DNA of 64,000 nt from UBA5543 sp964464965. Its GTDB lineage: Bacteria; Bacteroidota; Bacteroidia; Chitinophagales; Chitinophagaceae. Position 1 is the first letter of the stretch. Every line of letters begins with the position of its first letter. A model generated the notes under the pieces. That model worked only from the letters and a program-made list of their open reading frames with translations, ran no database searches and was not told the origin of the DNA. The translations under genes and the position numbers were made by a program. The stretch spans positions 62,001-126,000 of the forward strand of contig CAYXHM010000008.1 in assembly GCA_964464965.1 (NCBI GenBank), in the 5' to 3' direction. Shown here piece by piece: positions 42,203 through 51,731 of the stretch.

Positions 42203-44386
42203 CTATTTTTTTATCCATTTCATAGTATGTGTGTCGCTACCTTCAGTCGTTTTAACATTTACTAAATACATACCCGGTGATAATTTTTCAGTCTGCAGAG
42301 TGACGCTTCCATTACCCGTACCAGCAGGCACCTGTTGGATAATTAACGCTTTGCCGGTCAAATCTGTAATAGTTATGGCCAACTCCTGTCTTTCAACTGA
42401 ATACCAGCTAATAGTTACTGTGCCGGAAGAAGGGTTGGGGTACAATGAGGTATGGCTGATACCGTCTTGTATATTGCTGATGGCAGTAGGGGCGTCCCAT
42501 ACATAAAATGTGTCAACCTGGGTGTTGTAATCCACAATCTCCGTGCCCTCATAATCTATCAGGAGTGTTTTGCTGTAAGACATAGTTACCAGCGTACCAT
42601 TAGGGGTAGATGCTGGTATTTTAAAAGTCAGGTTAGCAAGTTGTCCCTGCCCATTTGTATCCTTATGATTTGTTCGTGCATATGCCCAGTCGATAGATGT
42701 AGGAGCAACATCTTTAGTGAAGCTTAATGTATTGCCGCTGTTACCCAGCCAGGTACTGCTGTAACTGATAGCAGGTGGTGATGCTAAAGGAAGGCCATCT
42801 ACAAGAATGTTGGTTGCTAACCCGTAAAGTTTACTAACAGGCGATGCGCCACTGCCTAAAAGTACCTTGATGGTAACTGTTGAGTCGGGGTGTGCTTTTA
42901 TGCCGCTATGGTCAAAATACAGGTCAGGGCCGGCCGTGCCTTTGTGTTGTGGTGTGCCCTTTGCGTGCACTTTGCCATAATTGGTTGTGATAGCCCCCAG
43001 GTCTGATGCATTAACTATGCCATCTCCGTTACAGTCGGCATGTTTTTTATCTATATTATCAAGAAAAAAGCCTTCCCAATAGTCGCAATGCTCCGCCGCC
43101 CAGTTTGTAGTTGCATTGGTGCGTTTTGAGCCGGTATCACCATAAGCCAGGGCTACTGCCAGCGGGTCGTAAAGGTCAACAACCTTATCGCTGTTAGCAT
43201 CACCGGGCCATACAGAATCGGCGCTACAGTCCCGCAATATTACTTTATACACATACGTTGCACTACCTATCAGCTTACAGGCATCATCCTTCACGTGCAC
43301 ATTTATATCTATGCTCTTAAGTACGGCAGGGTCTGCAGATGGAGGTGTCGTCCAGCTAAGTGTACCGGTTGCTGAGCCTACGCCATTGGTTATTGAGCTA
43401 TTGAAGCTCCAGCCCGCTAAAGCAGGCGGCTGAATGTCAATAGTAACAAAGTCAGTTACTTCTGGATCTGTAAAATTAAAATTGAGTGTATTTTTCCTTC
43501 CGGGGCAGGTATATGTTACCATGTTCTTTCTGCTGGTAGGCTGTGGTATAGTCAGGTCGCCCGCATTAACAGCTTTACATATTATTATAAAGTCGCGCAT
43601 GGTATAACCAATATACAATCCATTGCGGTATTCATTTATTTTTAAAGCAAGTGTGAACTTACCGGTCACAGGCGATTTCAGCACCAGGTTATTATCGGCA
43701 TCAATATAGCATAATCCACCTGCACCAAAAGGGAGTTGTACATTATAACCGGGGCTATATGGTATTGAACTTGTAGCAGCAGAAAGTGGTGCAAAAAGAT
43801 TGTATGTTATACTGTCGCCATCAGCATCTATAGCGGTTAATGGCACAGAGATGCTATCGTTAACAAATAAAACATGCGGTGGATAGTCCGGTATAAGCGC
43901 ACTTGTATTGTTATGCGCTATTTTTATCGGGGCATCAATATAAAAACTCTGCCCACTTGCGCCGGACAGGTTTGTGATGCCAAAATTCCTGTTGCTGTTA
44001 GAGAATATGAACATCCAGTCCGTACCTGTAGGAGGCATTTTTATTGTATCTGTATAGCTGGCCACCAGGTACCCCGGATAGTCTGAAGACAAATTGTCGC
44101 AGGTTGTAAGGGTGCCTGCGCAATAAGGCTGGAGCGTATCGTTAAGTACACGTGCCAGGTTTTTATTGAGCCTTTGGTTAAGTTGCTTGGACTCTGCAAA
44201 GACATTTATAAAAGATGGAAAGTCTATAGCGCCTGACTCACAGGTTTTGTACAGTGTAAGCTTTATACTATAGATGTTTGGAGCTCCTATGTATTCATAT
44301 CTTAACTCGCCACCCGTAAAATGGTTTGCATTTGAAGAATGGGTAAAGAATAAAAATGTAATTATTATAAACGGCAAACGAAGCAT
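42203..44386 (-). CDS. T9SS-sorted surface protein with dockerin-like loops
   Basis: 727 residues with a signal peptide (MLRLPFIIITFLFFTHSSNA). The N-terminus NHFTGGELRYEYIG begins a domain often seen in large T9SS adhesins of this group. At about residues 400-475 two calcium-loop motifs appear (GDANSDKVVDLYD and DCNGDGIVNASDLG), the spacing of a type I dockerin. A cohesin-like or other beta domain follows (YFDHSGIKAHPDSTVTIKVLLG), and the C-terminus is a sorting domain (LYPNPSSGTVTISW). The partner, if any, is unknown. Confidence 0.85.
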   Translation of the reverse strand: MLRLPFIIITFLFFTHSSNANHFTGGELRYEYIGAPNIYSIKLTLYKTCESGAIDFPSFINVFAESKQLNQRLNKNLARVLNDTLQPYCAGTLTTCDNLSSDYPGYLVASYTDTIKMPPTGTDWMFIFSNSNRNFGITNLSGASGQSFYIDAPIKIAHNNTSALIPDYPPHVLFVNDSISVPLTAIDADGDSITYNLFAPLSAATSSIPYSPGYNVQLPFGAGGLCYIDADNNLVLKSPVTGKFTLALKINEYRNGLYIGYTMRDFIIICKAVNAGDLTIPQPTSRKNMVTYTCPGRKNTLNFNFTDPEVTDFVTIDIQPPALAGWSFNSSITNGVGSATGTLSWTTPPSADPAVLKSIDINVHVKDDACKLIGSATYVYKVILRDCSADSVWPGDANSDKVVDLYDPLAVALAYGDTGSKRTNATTNWAAEHCDYWEGFFLDNIDKKHADCNGDGIVNASDLGAITTNYGKVHAKGTPQHKGTAGPDLYFDHSGIKAHPDSTVTIKVLLGSGASPVSKLYGLATNILVDGLPLASPPAISYSSTWLGNSGNTLSFTKDVAPTSIDWAYARTNHKDTNGQGQLANLTFKIPASTPNGTLVTMSYSKTLLIDYEGTEIVDYNTQVDTFYVWDAPTAISNIQDGISHTSLYPNPSSGTVTISWYSVERQELAITITDLTGKALIIQQVPAGTGNGSVTLQTEKLSPGMYLVNVKTTEGSDTHTMKWIKK

Positions 44387-44455
44387 TATAAAATTGTTGT
44401 TTGGATAAATTTAAGAATATTTAACCAAAAAATATACTTTATGCCTTATAATAAA

Positions 44456-44998
44456 TCAGGGTTGTGTGGCTGTATATATGACACCCACGCTGTAATCGCC
44501 TGCAGGAAATTGGGGCCCAGGGTTCGCCTTATAATTAATTGAAAAGGACTTGTTACCCCCATTTTTACAGTTCAACAGCAACTCTTTCGGCGTGCTTGAT
44601 AATGAAGTGAAATTTGCAAATGAATGGCTGACACTACCTCCTGTATTGTTATTTGTAACAGCCAGGAAAAGAATATCATCAACCGGCATAAATGGGGCAG
44701 GGTAAGCATTGCCTGAATACGAAAATGATGCTGCGCTGGTTTTTACACTAACCACATATTCTTTATTAGAATGAACGGTAAACTGCTGTGAGCCGGATGT
44801 AACACCGGACATATAGTTATTGATATTGTTAAACCCCAGCTTTACATTGCCAGATGTAGCGGCGCTGATCTGTATAACAGGCTCTAATTGTAACGTAACA
44901 ATCTGACTGGCGGCAGTACTTGTTGACTGTCCCATTGCTTTTTGTGAAGGAATCATTGCAGAAACCAGCACTACAGCTAAACTTATCTTTCTAATCAT
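44456..44998 (-). CDS. Secreted pilin-like beta-sandwich protein near the PapD-like chaperone
   Basis: 180 residues from ATG 44998 (MIRKISLAVVLVSAM), which opens the signal peptide; an earlier in-frame ATG gives a poor leader. It is a paralogue of the proteins at 19806 and 20398: NNYMSGVTSG, SNKEYVVSVKTSAASFSYSGN, NTGGSVSHSF, and the end FPAGDYSVGVIYTATQP. It lies 190 bases downstream of the chaperone gene on the same strand. The shared closing motif and the neighbour make it a likely client of the chaperone. Confidence 0.75.
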   Translation of the reverse strand: MIRKISLAVVLVSAMIPSQKAMGQSTSTAASQIVTLQLEPVIQISAATSGNVKLGFNNINNYMSGVTSGSQQFTVHSNKEYVVSVKTSAASFSYSGNAYPAPFMPVDDILFLAVTNNNTGGSVSHSFANFTSLSSTPKELLLNCKNGGNKSFSINYKANPGPQFPAGDYSVGVIYTATQP

Positions 44999-45185
44999 CC
45001 TCTGACGAAGTTTATTGCTTGTAATGTCTCTCCCGGTTTCGACGTATAATCTATTAAAGGCTGTGACCCTTAACGAGTACAAATATAGTATAATTAACCA
45101 ATTGTAAACCAACCGTTAACAAAAAAATGTTTGTGTAAATTTTTCCTAAGATTACCTGGAAAGAAGTTAACGGTCTGATTTTAAA

Positions 45186-46010
45186 CTATTTAGGTTGTGT
45201 TACCGTCTTTACTTCTATAGTGCTTTCTACAGCCTCCAGTGGTAAGTCTTCACCGGCATCTAATATACCTATAGCATTGTATTTGCCATCTGGCATATTC
45301 TTGGGCAATTCAAAAGTAACATAACGTTTCTGGCCGGGGAACATGGGGAATTCAATAAAGTCGAGCTTGGTTTGTTCGCCACCCGCGGTTGCCAGTTCCA
45401 GGTGCGCTTTACATTCTATCATTACATCGCCCGTATTCTGGCATACTAAATCGTAAGTATTAGGTATCAGCGGATTTGCCTTCAGGTCTAAAACTTTAAC
45501 CGACTTCTCTGTAGCCCCGGGTGGAGTCTGGTAAACGTGTACTCCCACACGAATAAGGTTTTTTACAGTAGCCTGTGCGTTCTGGTCGCTCTTGCTTACG
45601 TTTTCTTCAATAGTTTCGATGAACAGCATGGCCCATTTCATCTGGTTAACATTTGCATCGGTTTGCGGCACCTGCATTTGTACGGTAAGTTGGGTAGATT
45701 CGCCAGGCTGTAGTTCAATGAAGTTCTTGTCTATATTCAGCCATTTTGCTGCAGAACGTTCTGTTGTGGCAGGTTCATAATAAATATGCCCGCCGGTGGT
45801 ATCCCTTATCCAATCGTTCAGGTACACCCTAAGTTGTACCTTATTGGCAGACCCGTTAGAGAGATTAATGACTTTTGCTTCGCTTTGCCCTGCTGCAAGC
45901 CTGTAGTCCATTGTAGTGGGGTACACACCAAGATTTTGTGCGTGAATGGTTTTGCTGAAAGAAAGGAAACAAAACAGGGGTATGAATAAAAATGAAAGCT
46001 TATTGCTCAT
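45186..46010 (-). CDS. PapD-like periplasmic chaperone
   Basis: 274 residues from ATG 46010 (MSNKLSFLFIPLFCFLSF), the signal peptide start; the ATG at 46058 is less likely. Two Ig-like domains are present: GVYPTTMDYRLAAGQSE, VRVYLNDWIRDTTGGH-like text, KWLNIDKNFIELQPGEST, then MLFIETIEE and RVGVHVYQTPPG; domain two runs from about residue 170. This is the pattern of fimbrial chaperones, which donate a strand to unfolded pilus subunits. No usher gene is in the window. WxL-interacting proteins are a second possible comparison. It is divergent from two pilin-like genes at 46082 and 46621. Confidence 0.82.
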   Translation of the reverse strand: MSNKLSFLFIPLFCFLSFSKTIHAQNLGVYPTTMDYRLAAGQSEAKVINLSNGSANKVQLRVYLNDWIRDTTGGHIYYEPATTERSAAKWLNIDKNFIELQPGESTQLTVQMQVPQTDANVNQMKWAMLFIETIEENVSKSDQNAQATVKNLIRVGVHVYQTPPGATEKSVKVLDLKANPLIPNTYDLVCQNTGDVMIECKAHLELATAGGEQTKLDFIEFPMFPGQKRYVTFELPKNMPDGKYNAIGILDAGEDLPLEAVESTIEVKTVTQPK

Positions 46011-46081
46011 ATTATATGGTATGCAATGCAAAAAAACTACTTTTGTTAACAATAACAAAGCAAACAGACACTTAAATTATT

Positions 46082-46624
46082 ATGAGATATTTGTATGCAA
46101 TAGCATTGGTACTGTTTACAGGCTATTATACATTCCCGCACGATATAAATAGTGACTACATCATAACCCCCGTTGCAGGCGACGACGATGATGATGATAA
46201 CGGCAATAGCAAGACAGAAGATTACTTTGAAGTAGAAGTGCAGACAGGGTTGAACTTTGTAGTGGACCAACCGGAAGATTTTGAACGTGCCGATGTAAAG
46301 GTAAATGCGATAAAACTTAACGTAAGATCGAAAAAAGACCCCTGTACTATATATGCACGCATTTCTTCGTACAACACACCAAACGGAGCAGACAGGAGCA
46401 ATATCCCAATAGAACTGCAACACCGCAGTGACAATTCAAGCAAAGCATCCAACCTGGTAACCACACCCCTTCAGTTAACAACAACTGACCAGCGGCTTTT
46501 TAACCAGACAAAGAACAATAAAGAACTGAATTACTATTATGATGTAAGGCTTATGCCGCTGGGGTACAATTATCCTGAAGGGCAATATAATTTCAGCATT
46601 CTATATACGATGACAAAGCAATGA
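46082..46624 (+). CDS. Secreted pilin-like subunit (divergent family member)
   Basis: 180 residues. Short signal (MRYLYAIALVLFTGYYTFP), then an aspartate-rich stretch (GDDDDDDNG). The body is all beta and ends YNYPEGQYNFSILYTMTKQ, matching the closing motif of the other family members. It has RSKKDPCTIYARISS in place of the SNKxF text. Its stop overlaps the start of the next gene by four bases (46621-46624), so the two are translationally coupled. It is divergent from the PapD-like chaperone, with 71 bases between. Confidence 0.72.
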   Translation: MRYLYAIALVLFTGYYTFPHDINSDYIITPVAGDDDDDDNGNSKTEDYFEVEVQTGLNFVVDQPEDFERADVKVNAIKLNVRSKKDPCTIYARISSYNTPNGADRSNIPIELQHRSDNSSKASNLVTTPLQLTTTDQRLFNQTKNNKELNYYYDVRLMPLGYNYPEGQYNFSILYTMTKQ

Positions 46625-47118
46625 GGTTGTTTTTTGCATTCATACTATTGTTGATGGCTACAGGTGGGGGAACGTTCGCCCAGTCGTATAATGGCACTGC
46701 ACAGGGCAATTTTATTGTTTACTCAATACAGTCATTAACCATCACCGGCATGTCAGGGCCTATAAGTTTTGACAGTCCTAATGATTATTTTAACGGTGTT
46801 ATTGCTGAAAGGTATGCTAACCTGAGCGTGAAAAGCAGTGTTAACTGGCAATTGTCTTTTGCAGCCCAAAGCACGTATTTCACGCCATTGAGTAACGGTG
46901 GCAGCACGGATATGCCCTCTACGGTAGTGGGCATCAGGCAAAGCGGGCAGGCTACGTTCAAAACACTAACCACTCAAAGCCAATGGCTTACAAACGGCAG
47001 CAGGGGTAGCGAAACCGCTAAACATAATTTTAATATAGATGTAAGCTTTAACCCCGGTTTTAAATACAACGGTGGTTTATACAGCATAGGCGTGATGTAT
47101 ACCCTCACCAGGCAATAA
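46621..47118 (+). CDS. Secreted pilin-like subunit
   Basis: 165 residues with a signal peptide (MRLFFAFILLLMATGGGTFAQ). It shares the family marks SPNDYFNGV, LSVKSSVNWQLSF and the end YNGGLYSIGVMYTLTRQ. The first gene of the pair overlaps it by an ATGA junction. Predicted to be a beta-sandwich subunit served by the PapD-like chaperone next door. Confidence 0.75.
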   Translation: MRLFFAFILLLMATGGGTFAQSYNGTAQGNFIVYSIQSLTITGMSGPISFDSPNDYFNGVIAERYANLSVKSSVNWQLSFAAQSTYFTPLSNGGSTDMPSTVVGIRQSGQATFKTLTTQSQWLTNGSRGSETAKHNFNIDVSFNPGFKYNGGLYSIGVMYTLTRQ

Positions 47119-47192
47119 AGCATGAAAAAATCCCCCTTTTGATACCGTAGAATAGCTTAATTTTAGAGTTCTCATAAAAACTTACAGCAAGA

Positions 47193-50036
47193 ATGAAACG
47201 TTTTATTATTGCATTAACTGCAGCAGCGATATTGTATGCCCCGCAGGTTTTTGCCAAAGCCAAACTGGTAGAAACAGTTACCAAGGCCAATGGAAAACTG
47301 GTAATACCATACAAAAGATATGTATTGGATAATGGCCTGACGGTGATTATACACGAAGACCACTCTGACCCGATAGTACATGTAGATGTTACTTACCACG
47401 TAGGCTCTGCGCGTGAAGAAATAGGCAAATCAGGCTTTGCACACTTCTTCGAGCATATGATGTTCCAGGGGTCTGACAACGTAGCCGATGAGCAGCACTT
47501 TAAAATAATAACTGAAGCAGGCGGTACGCTGAATGGTACGACCAACCAGGACAGGACCAACTATTTTGAAACCGTGCCTGCCAACCAGTTGGAGAAAATG
47601 CTGTGGCTGGAAGCTGACCGTATGGGTTTCTTACTGGATGCGGTAACACAACAGAAATTTGAAGTGCAGCGCGCAACCGTGAAAAACGAACGCGGACAGC
47701 GTTATGACAACGTACCATATGGCCTGGTGCGCGAGCAGAATTCTAAAAACCTTTATCCATACGGCCACCCATATTCATGGTTGACCATTGGTTATATAGA
47801 AGACCTGGACCGTGTAAACGTACAGGACCTGAAAAACTTCTTCATGCGCTGGTATGGCCCCAATAACGCTGTACTGACTGTGGGTGGTGATGTGAATACA
47901 GATGATGTACTAAAAATGGCTGAAAAATACTTCGGTTCAATACCCAAAGGCCCTGAAGTGACTAAAACGGTATTGCCCGCGGTAGTCCTTGACAAAAACA
48001 GGTATGCATCTATGGTTGACAATTATGCCAAACTTCCTATGATGCAGATAACATATCCTTCTGTACCAAACTATCATCCTGATGAAGCTGCACTGGATTG
48101 CCTGGCAGAAATACTGGGACAGGGTAAAAATTCTATTATCTACAAAAACTTCGTAAAATCTCAAAAGGCTGTAAACGCAGGTGTATCTAACCCATGCAGC
48201 GAGCTTGCCGGTGAATTTAATATAACAGTAGTGCCATACCCCGGCAAAAAGCTGAGTGAATACGAGCAACTGGTAGATGAAGCACTGAAAGAATTTGAAC
48301 AGCGTGGTGTTACAGACGAAGACGTGGAAAAATTCAGGAACTCTATGGAAGCTAACCTGGTGAACAGCCTGGAAAGTGTATCGGGTAAAGTATCATCGCT
48401 GGCAGCTTTTTACACCTTTACCGGAGATGCCAACAGGATAGGTAAAGAACTGGCACGCTACAGCAAAGTAACCAAAGCCGATGTGATGAGGGTGTACAAC
48501 CAGTATATAAAAGGCAAAAACAGGCTTGTAATGAGTGTGACAACTAAGGCAGACCCGACCAATATAGTTGCAGCGGATAATTACAAGGTTTCTGAGCAAG
48601 GTTACAAAGCACCTGATTATGGTTATGCGGGCCTGAAATACAATAAAGCTAAAGACAATTTTGACCGTAGCCAGGTGCCACCTACAGGTGCAAACCCCGT
48701 GGTAAATGTACCTGAATATTGGACAAAACAATTGCCCGGCAAAGTAGAAGTGATAGGTACGAAATCTGACGAAGTACCTGCTGTAACTTACCTGCTGGAG
48801 TTTAAAGGCGGCCATATGCTGGAAGCTAATGACATGAGCAAAGTAGGGCTTGCAAATATGTTTGCTGCTATGATGGAAGAAGATTCTAAAAACTATACAG
48901 CTGAAGAATTCAGCATGGCTATGGACAAGCTGGGTAGTAGCATCAACTTCAGCGCATCTACAGACGGTATACAGGTATCTGTTCGCAGCCTCAGCAAAAA
49001 CATAGACAAAACTATGGCGCTGCTGGAAGAAAAAATACTGAATCCGAAATTTGAACAGGAAACACTGGACAGGACCAAGAAACAATTGCAGGAAAACCTG
49101 AAGAACTCTATGGTGCGCCCTAACTATGTGGCCAGCCGCGTGTACGATAAAGTGCTGTATGGCAAAGACAACATACTGGGATGGCCAACATCAGGTACGC
49201 TGCAAACAATAGAGAATATAACACTTGCAGATATTGAGCATTATTATAAAAACAATTTCTCAAGAAACGAGGCTAAAGTTGTAGTTGTAGGTGATATAGA
49301 ACAAAACGACGCACTGAAAAACATAGCCTTCCTGCAGAAAATGCCGGATAACGAAGTGAAACTGCCAACGCTGCCTACGCCACCTGCTGTAGATAAGGGC
49401 AAGATATACTTTGTAAACATCCCCAATGCTGCACAAACAGAATTCAGGATAGGTGCTGCCAACAATCTGAGGTACGACCCGCTGGGCGACTACTATAAAT
49501 GTTATATAATGAACTACCCTGTAGGTGGGGCGTTTAACTGCCGCCTGAACCTGCACCTGCGTGAAGACAAAGGCTGGACTTATGGCGCACGTGGCAGCTA
49601 TACCGCTACCAAATATGCAGGAGATTACACTTTTGGCGCTGGTATTAAAGCCAATGCAACAGATAGCGCACTGACGGATATCATCAGCATCATGAACAAA
49701 TATAAACAAGGTGGTATGACTGCTGAAGAGCTGAAATTCACACAGAACTCTATAGGACAGAGTGATGCCAGGAATTATGAGTCTGGCTATCAGAAAGCGA
49801 TATTCCTTTCGCGTATATTGGATTATAAACTGCCTGCTAATTATCCCAAGCTGCAGAATGATATGATCAACAAAATGACACTTGAAGAAATAAATAAGGT
49901 AAGCAGCACCATGTTCCCGCCTATGAGCAAAATGAACGTGGTACTGGTAGGCGATAAGGCTACAGTTATGGAAGGTGTTAAGAAAACAGGTATAGAAGTT
50001 GTGGAACTGGATGCCAATGGCGAACCGGTGATGTAA
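47193..50036 (+). CDS. M16 family zinc metallopeptidase, two-domain
   Basis: 947 residues. Signal peptide, then the zinc motif HxxEH (H84-F-F-E-H88 in GFAHFFEHMMFQ) and the downstream glutamate region (residues ~155-165). The second half is a homologous domain without the motif (from about residue 510, VEVIGTKSDEVPAVTYLLEF), as in the usual active/inactive pair of M16 enzymes, and has a conserved RxDKGWTYG-like stretch (REDKGWTYGARGSY). It probably degrades peptides in the periplasm. A perfect terminator follows. Confidence 0.93.
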   Translation: MKRFIIALTAAAILYAPQVFAKAKLVETVTKANGKLVIPYKRYVLDNGLTVIIHEDHSDPIVHVDVTYHVGSAREEIGKSGFAHFFEHMMFQGSDNVADEQHFKIITEAGGTLNGTTNQDRTNYFETVPANQLEKMLWLEADRMGFLLDAVTQQKFEVQRATVKNERGQRYDNVPYGLVREQNSKNLYPYGHPYSWLTIGYIEDLDRVNVQDLKNFFMRWYGPNNAVLTVGGDVNTDDVLKMAEKYFGSIPKGPEVTKTVLPAVVLDKNRYASMVDNYAKLPMMQITYPSVPNYHPDEAALDCLAEILGQGKNSIIYKNFVKSQKAVNAGVSNPCSELAGEFNITVVPYPGKKLSEYEQLVDEALKEFEQRGVTDEDVEKFRNSMEANLVNSLESVSGKVSSLAAFYTFTGDANRIGKELARYSKVTKADVMRVYNQYIKGKNRLVMSVTTKADPTNIVAADNYKVSEQGYKAPDYGYAGLKYNKAKDNFDRSQVPPTGANPVVNVPEYWTKQLPGKVEVIGTKSDEVPAVTYLLEFKGGHMLEANDMSKVGLANMFAAMMEEDSKNYTAEEFSMAMDKLGSSINFSASTDGIQVSVRSLSKNIDKTMALLEEKILNPKFEQETLDRTKKQLQENLKNSMVRPNYVASRVYDKVLYGKDNILGWPTSGTLQTIENITLADIEHYYKNNFSRNEAKVVVVGDIEQNDALKNIAFLQKMPDNEVKLPTLPTPPAVDKGKIYFVNIPNAAQTEFRIGAANNLRYDPLGDYYKCYIMNYPVGGAFNCRLNLHLREDKGWTYGARGSYTATKYAGDYTFGAGIKANATDSALTDIISIMNKYKQGGMTAEELKFTQNSIGQSDARNYESGYQKAIFLSRILDYKLPANYPKLQNDMINKMTLEEINKVSSTMFPPMSKMNVVLVGDKATVMEGVKKTGIEVVELDANGEPVM

Positions 50037-50058
50037 TGAATACCGTAATGTATTATGG

Positions 50059-50088
50059 AAAGGTGCTGCGCTGTGCAGCACCTTTTTT
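50059..50088 (+). terminator. Terminator after the M16 protease gene
   Basis: AAAGGTGCTGC and GCAGCACCTTT form a perfect 11-bp stem with loop GCTGT and a six-T tail. Confidence 0.93.
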
Positions 50089-50162
50089 ATATAATTTTTC
50101 TGAAAGTCTTAACTAATAAATATAAAAGTTTACGCTTACATTCGTAGCCATATTTCTATACA

Positions 50163-51368
50163 ATGTTACAGACAGACTATATACACGTACCCTACGGCAA
50201 AGCCGTATATGGAGAAAAAGAAATAGAAGCAGTAATGCAGGTGCTGCGTACTACTACCCAGATGGGTAAACATGTGCGCCGCATGGAAGAAAGGGTGGCA
50301 GCACTTTATGCCAAGCAATACGGCATAATGGTGAACAGTGGCTCATCGGCCCTGTACCTTGCAGCCGACCTTATGGATTTTCCTGAAGGAACAGAAATTA
50401 TAACGCCTACACTTACGTTTTCTACCACAGTAGCCCCGATCGTAAAAAAAGGATGGGTGCCTGTGTTTATTGATGTGGAAGAGGGCACTTATAACATAGA
50501 TGTAAACAAAGTAGAGGAAATGATATCGCCAAAAACAAAGGCAATGGTTATTCCTAACCTGATAGGTAACCTGCCCGACTGGCGCAAGTTGCGCGAGATG
50601 GCAGACAGGCATGGCTTGTTTGTGCTGGAAGATTCTGCTGATACTTTGGGTGCTGAAATAGACGGCGCATCATCAGGCCGCTTTACAGATATGAGCACTA
50701 CCAGTTTTTATGGTTCGCACATCATTAACTGTGCTGGCAATGGCGGTATGTTGTGTGTGAATACAGAAGAACTGTACGACCGCGGCAGGCTGTTACGTAG
50801 CTGGGGCAGGAGCTCATCATTGTTTGTAGAGTCTGAGAAAATAGAGAACCGTTTTAACGTAGAGATAGAGGGTATACCTTATGATGCCAAGTTTGTGTTT
50901 GAAGAACCGGGATATAATATAGAACCATCTGAAATGGGTGCTGCTTTTGGCAACGTTCAACTGGACGACCTGGCGCATAATATAGATACACGTACAGCTA
51001 ACTTTAGCCGCATGCGGGAGTTCTTCAGCCAATACGAGGAGCATTTTATTTTGCCAAAGCAACTGCAAGGTTCACGTACAGGATGGCTGGCATTTGCGGT
51101 CACCATCCGTGAAAGCGCACCTTTTATACGCAGGGATATGCAAATATTCCTTGAAAAACGCAACATACAGACGCGTACGGTGTTTACAGGTAATATATTG
51201 AGGCAACCGGGCTTTAAGCAATACAATACAAGAATAAGCGCGGCGGGATATCCCGAAGCTGATAAAGTAATGCGTGGTGGTATGCTGTTGGCGTGTCATC
51301 ACGGACTGAACGAAGCACAGATATCCCATGTTATGGAAAGTGTGTCTGAGTTTATGAAAAGCCGTTAA
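50163..51368 (+). CDS. DegT-fold PLP enzyme, probable nucleotide-sugar 3-dehydrase
   Basis: 401 residues of the DegT/DnrJ/EryC1 family. The cofactor pocket text NSGSSALYLAADL and PTLTFSTTVAPIVKKGWVP is standard. At the place of the PLP-binding lysine (SFxxxK in aminotransferases) the protein has SFYGSH with His186. The preceding motif is EDSADTLGA, as in the RfbH/E1 group (EDNCDALG). YNIEPSEMGAAFGNVQLDDL resembles the dehydrase form. Together this suggests a 3-dehydrase of the RfbH/ColD kind, which removes the 3-hydroxyl of a 4-keto sugar, rather than an aminotransferase. No other sugar gene is adjacent. Confidence 0.8.
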   Translation: MLQTDYIHVPYGKAVYGEKEIEAVMQVLRTTTQMGKHVRRMEERVAALYAKQYGIMVNSGSSALYLAADLMDFPEGTEIITPTLTFSTTVAPIVKKGWVPVFIDVEEGTYNIDVNKVEEMISPKTKAMVIPNLIGNLPDWRKLREMADRHGLFVLEDSADTLGAEIDGASSGRFTDMSTTSFYGSHIINCAGNGGMLCVNTEELYDRGRLLRSWGRSSSLFVESEKIENRFNVEIEGIPYDAKFVFEEPGYNIEPSEMGAAFGNVQLDDLAHNIDTRTANFSRMREFFSQYEEHFILPKQLQGSRTGWLAFAVTIRESAPFIRRDMQIFLEKRNIQTRTVFTGNILRQPGFKQYNTRISAAGYPEADKVMRGGMLLACHHGLNEAQISHVMESVSEFMKSR

Positions 51369-51372
51369 CTGA

Positions 51373-51675
51373 ATGTTTGAACTTTTATTAAGTATATTCT
51401 GCTCTTACCGCAACGCCCAACTGGCAAAGCGGAAGGGGCAGAATACCGTTATTTGGGTGATCATCACTATGGTCGCTTTCTTCCTGGGGTATTTTATTGG
51501 CTCTGTGGCAATGGTTTCCATCTTTTACAGGGGCGACCTTACGCCCCAGGCAATGATGGCTTTCCTTGTTGACAGGCCATTGATTGTCGTCACCATTATG
51601 TTCTTCGGCCTTGGGGGGTACCTGCTGGTAAGGTATATACTGGAGCGTATGCCTGATGTAAAAGGCAAGGAATAA
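51373..51675 (+). CDS. Small two-TM membrane protein
   Basis: 100 residues. A basic stretch (RNAQLAKRKGQNT) is followed by two hydrophobic segments (VIWVIITMVAFFLGYFIGSVAMV and LIVVTIMFFGLGGYLLVRYI). Not recognised. It begins four bases after the dehydrase-like gene, so the two are likely cotranscribed. Confidence 0.65.
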   Translation: MFELLLSIFCSYRNAQLAKRKGQNTVIWVIITMVAFFLGYFIGSVAMVSIFYRGDLTPQAMMAFLVDRPLIVVTIMFFGLGGYLLVRYILERMPDVKGKE

Positions 51676-51731
51676 TAAACAATTCCCCGGATAGATTGTA
51701 TTATAGACACCCCCTGTTAAAACTATGATAC

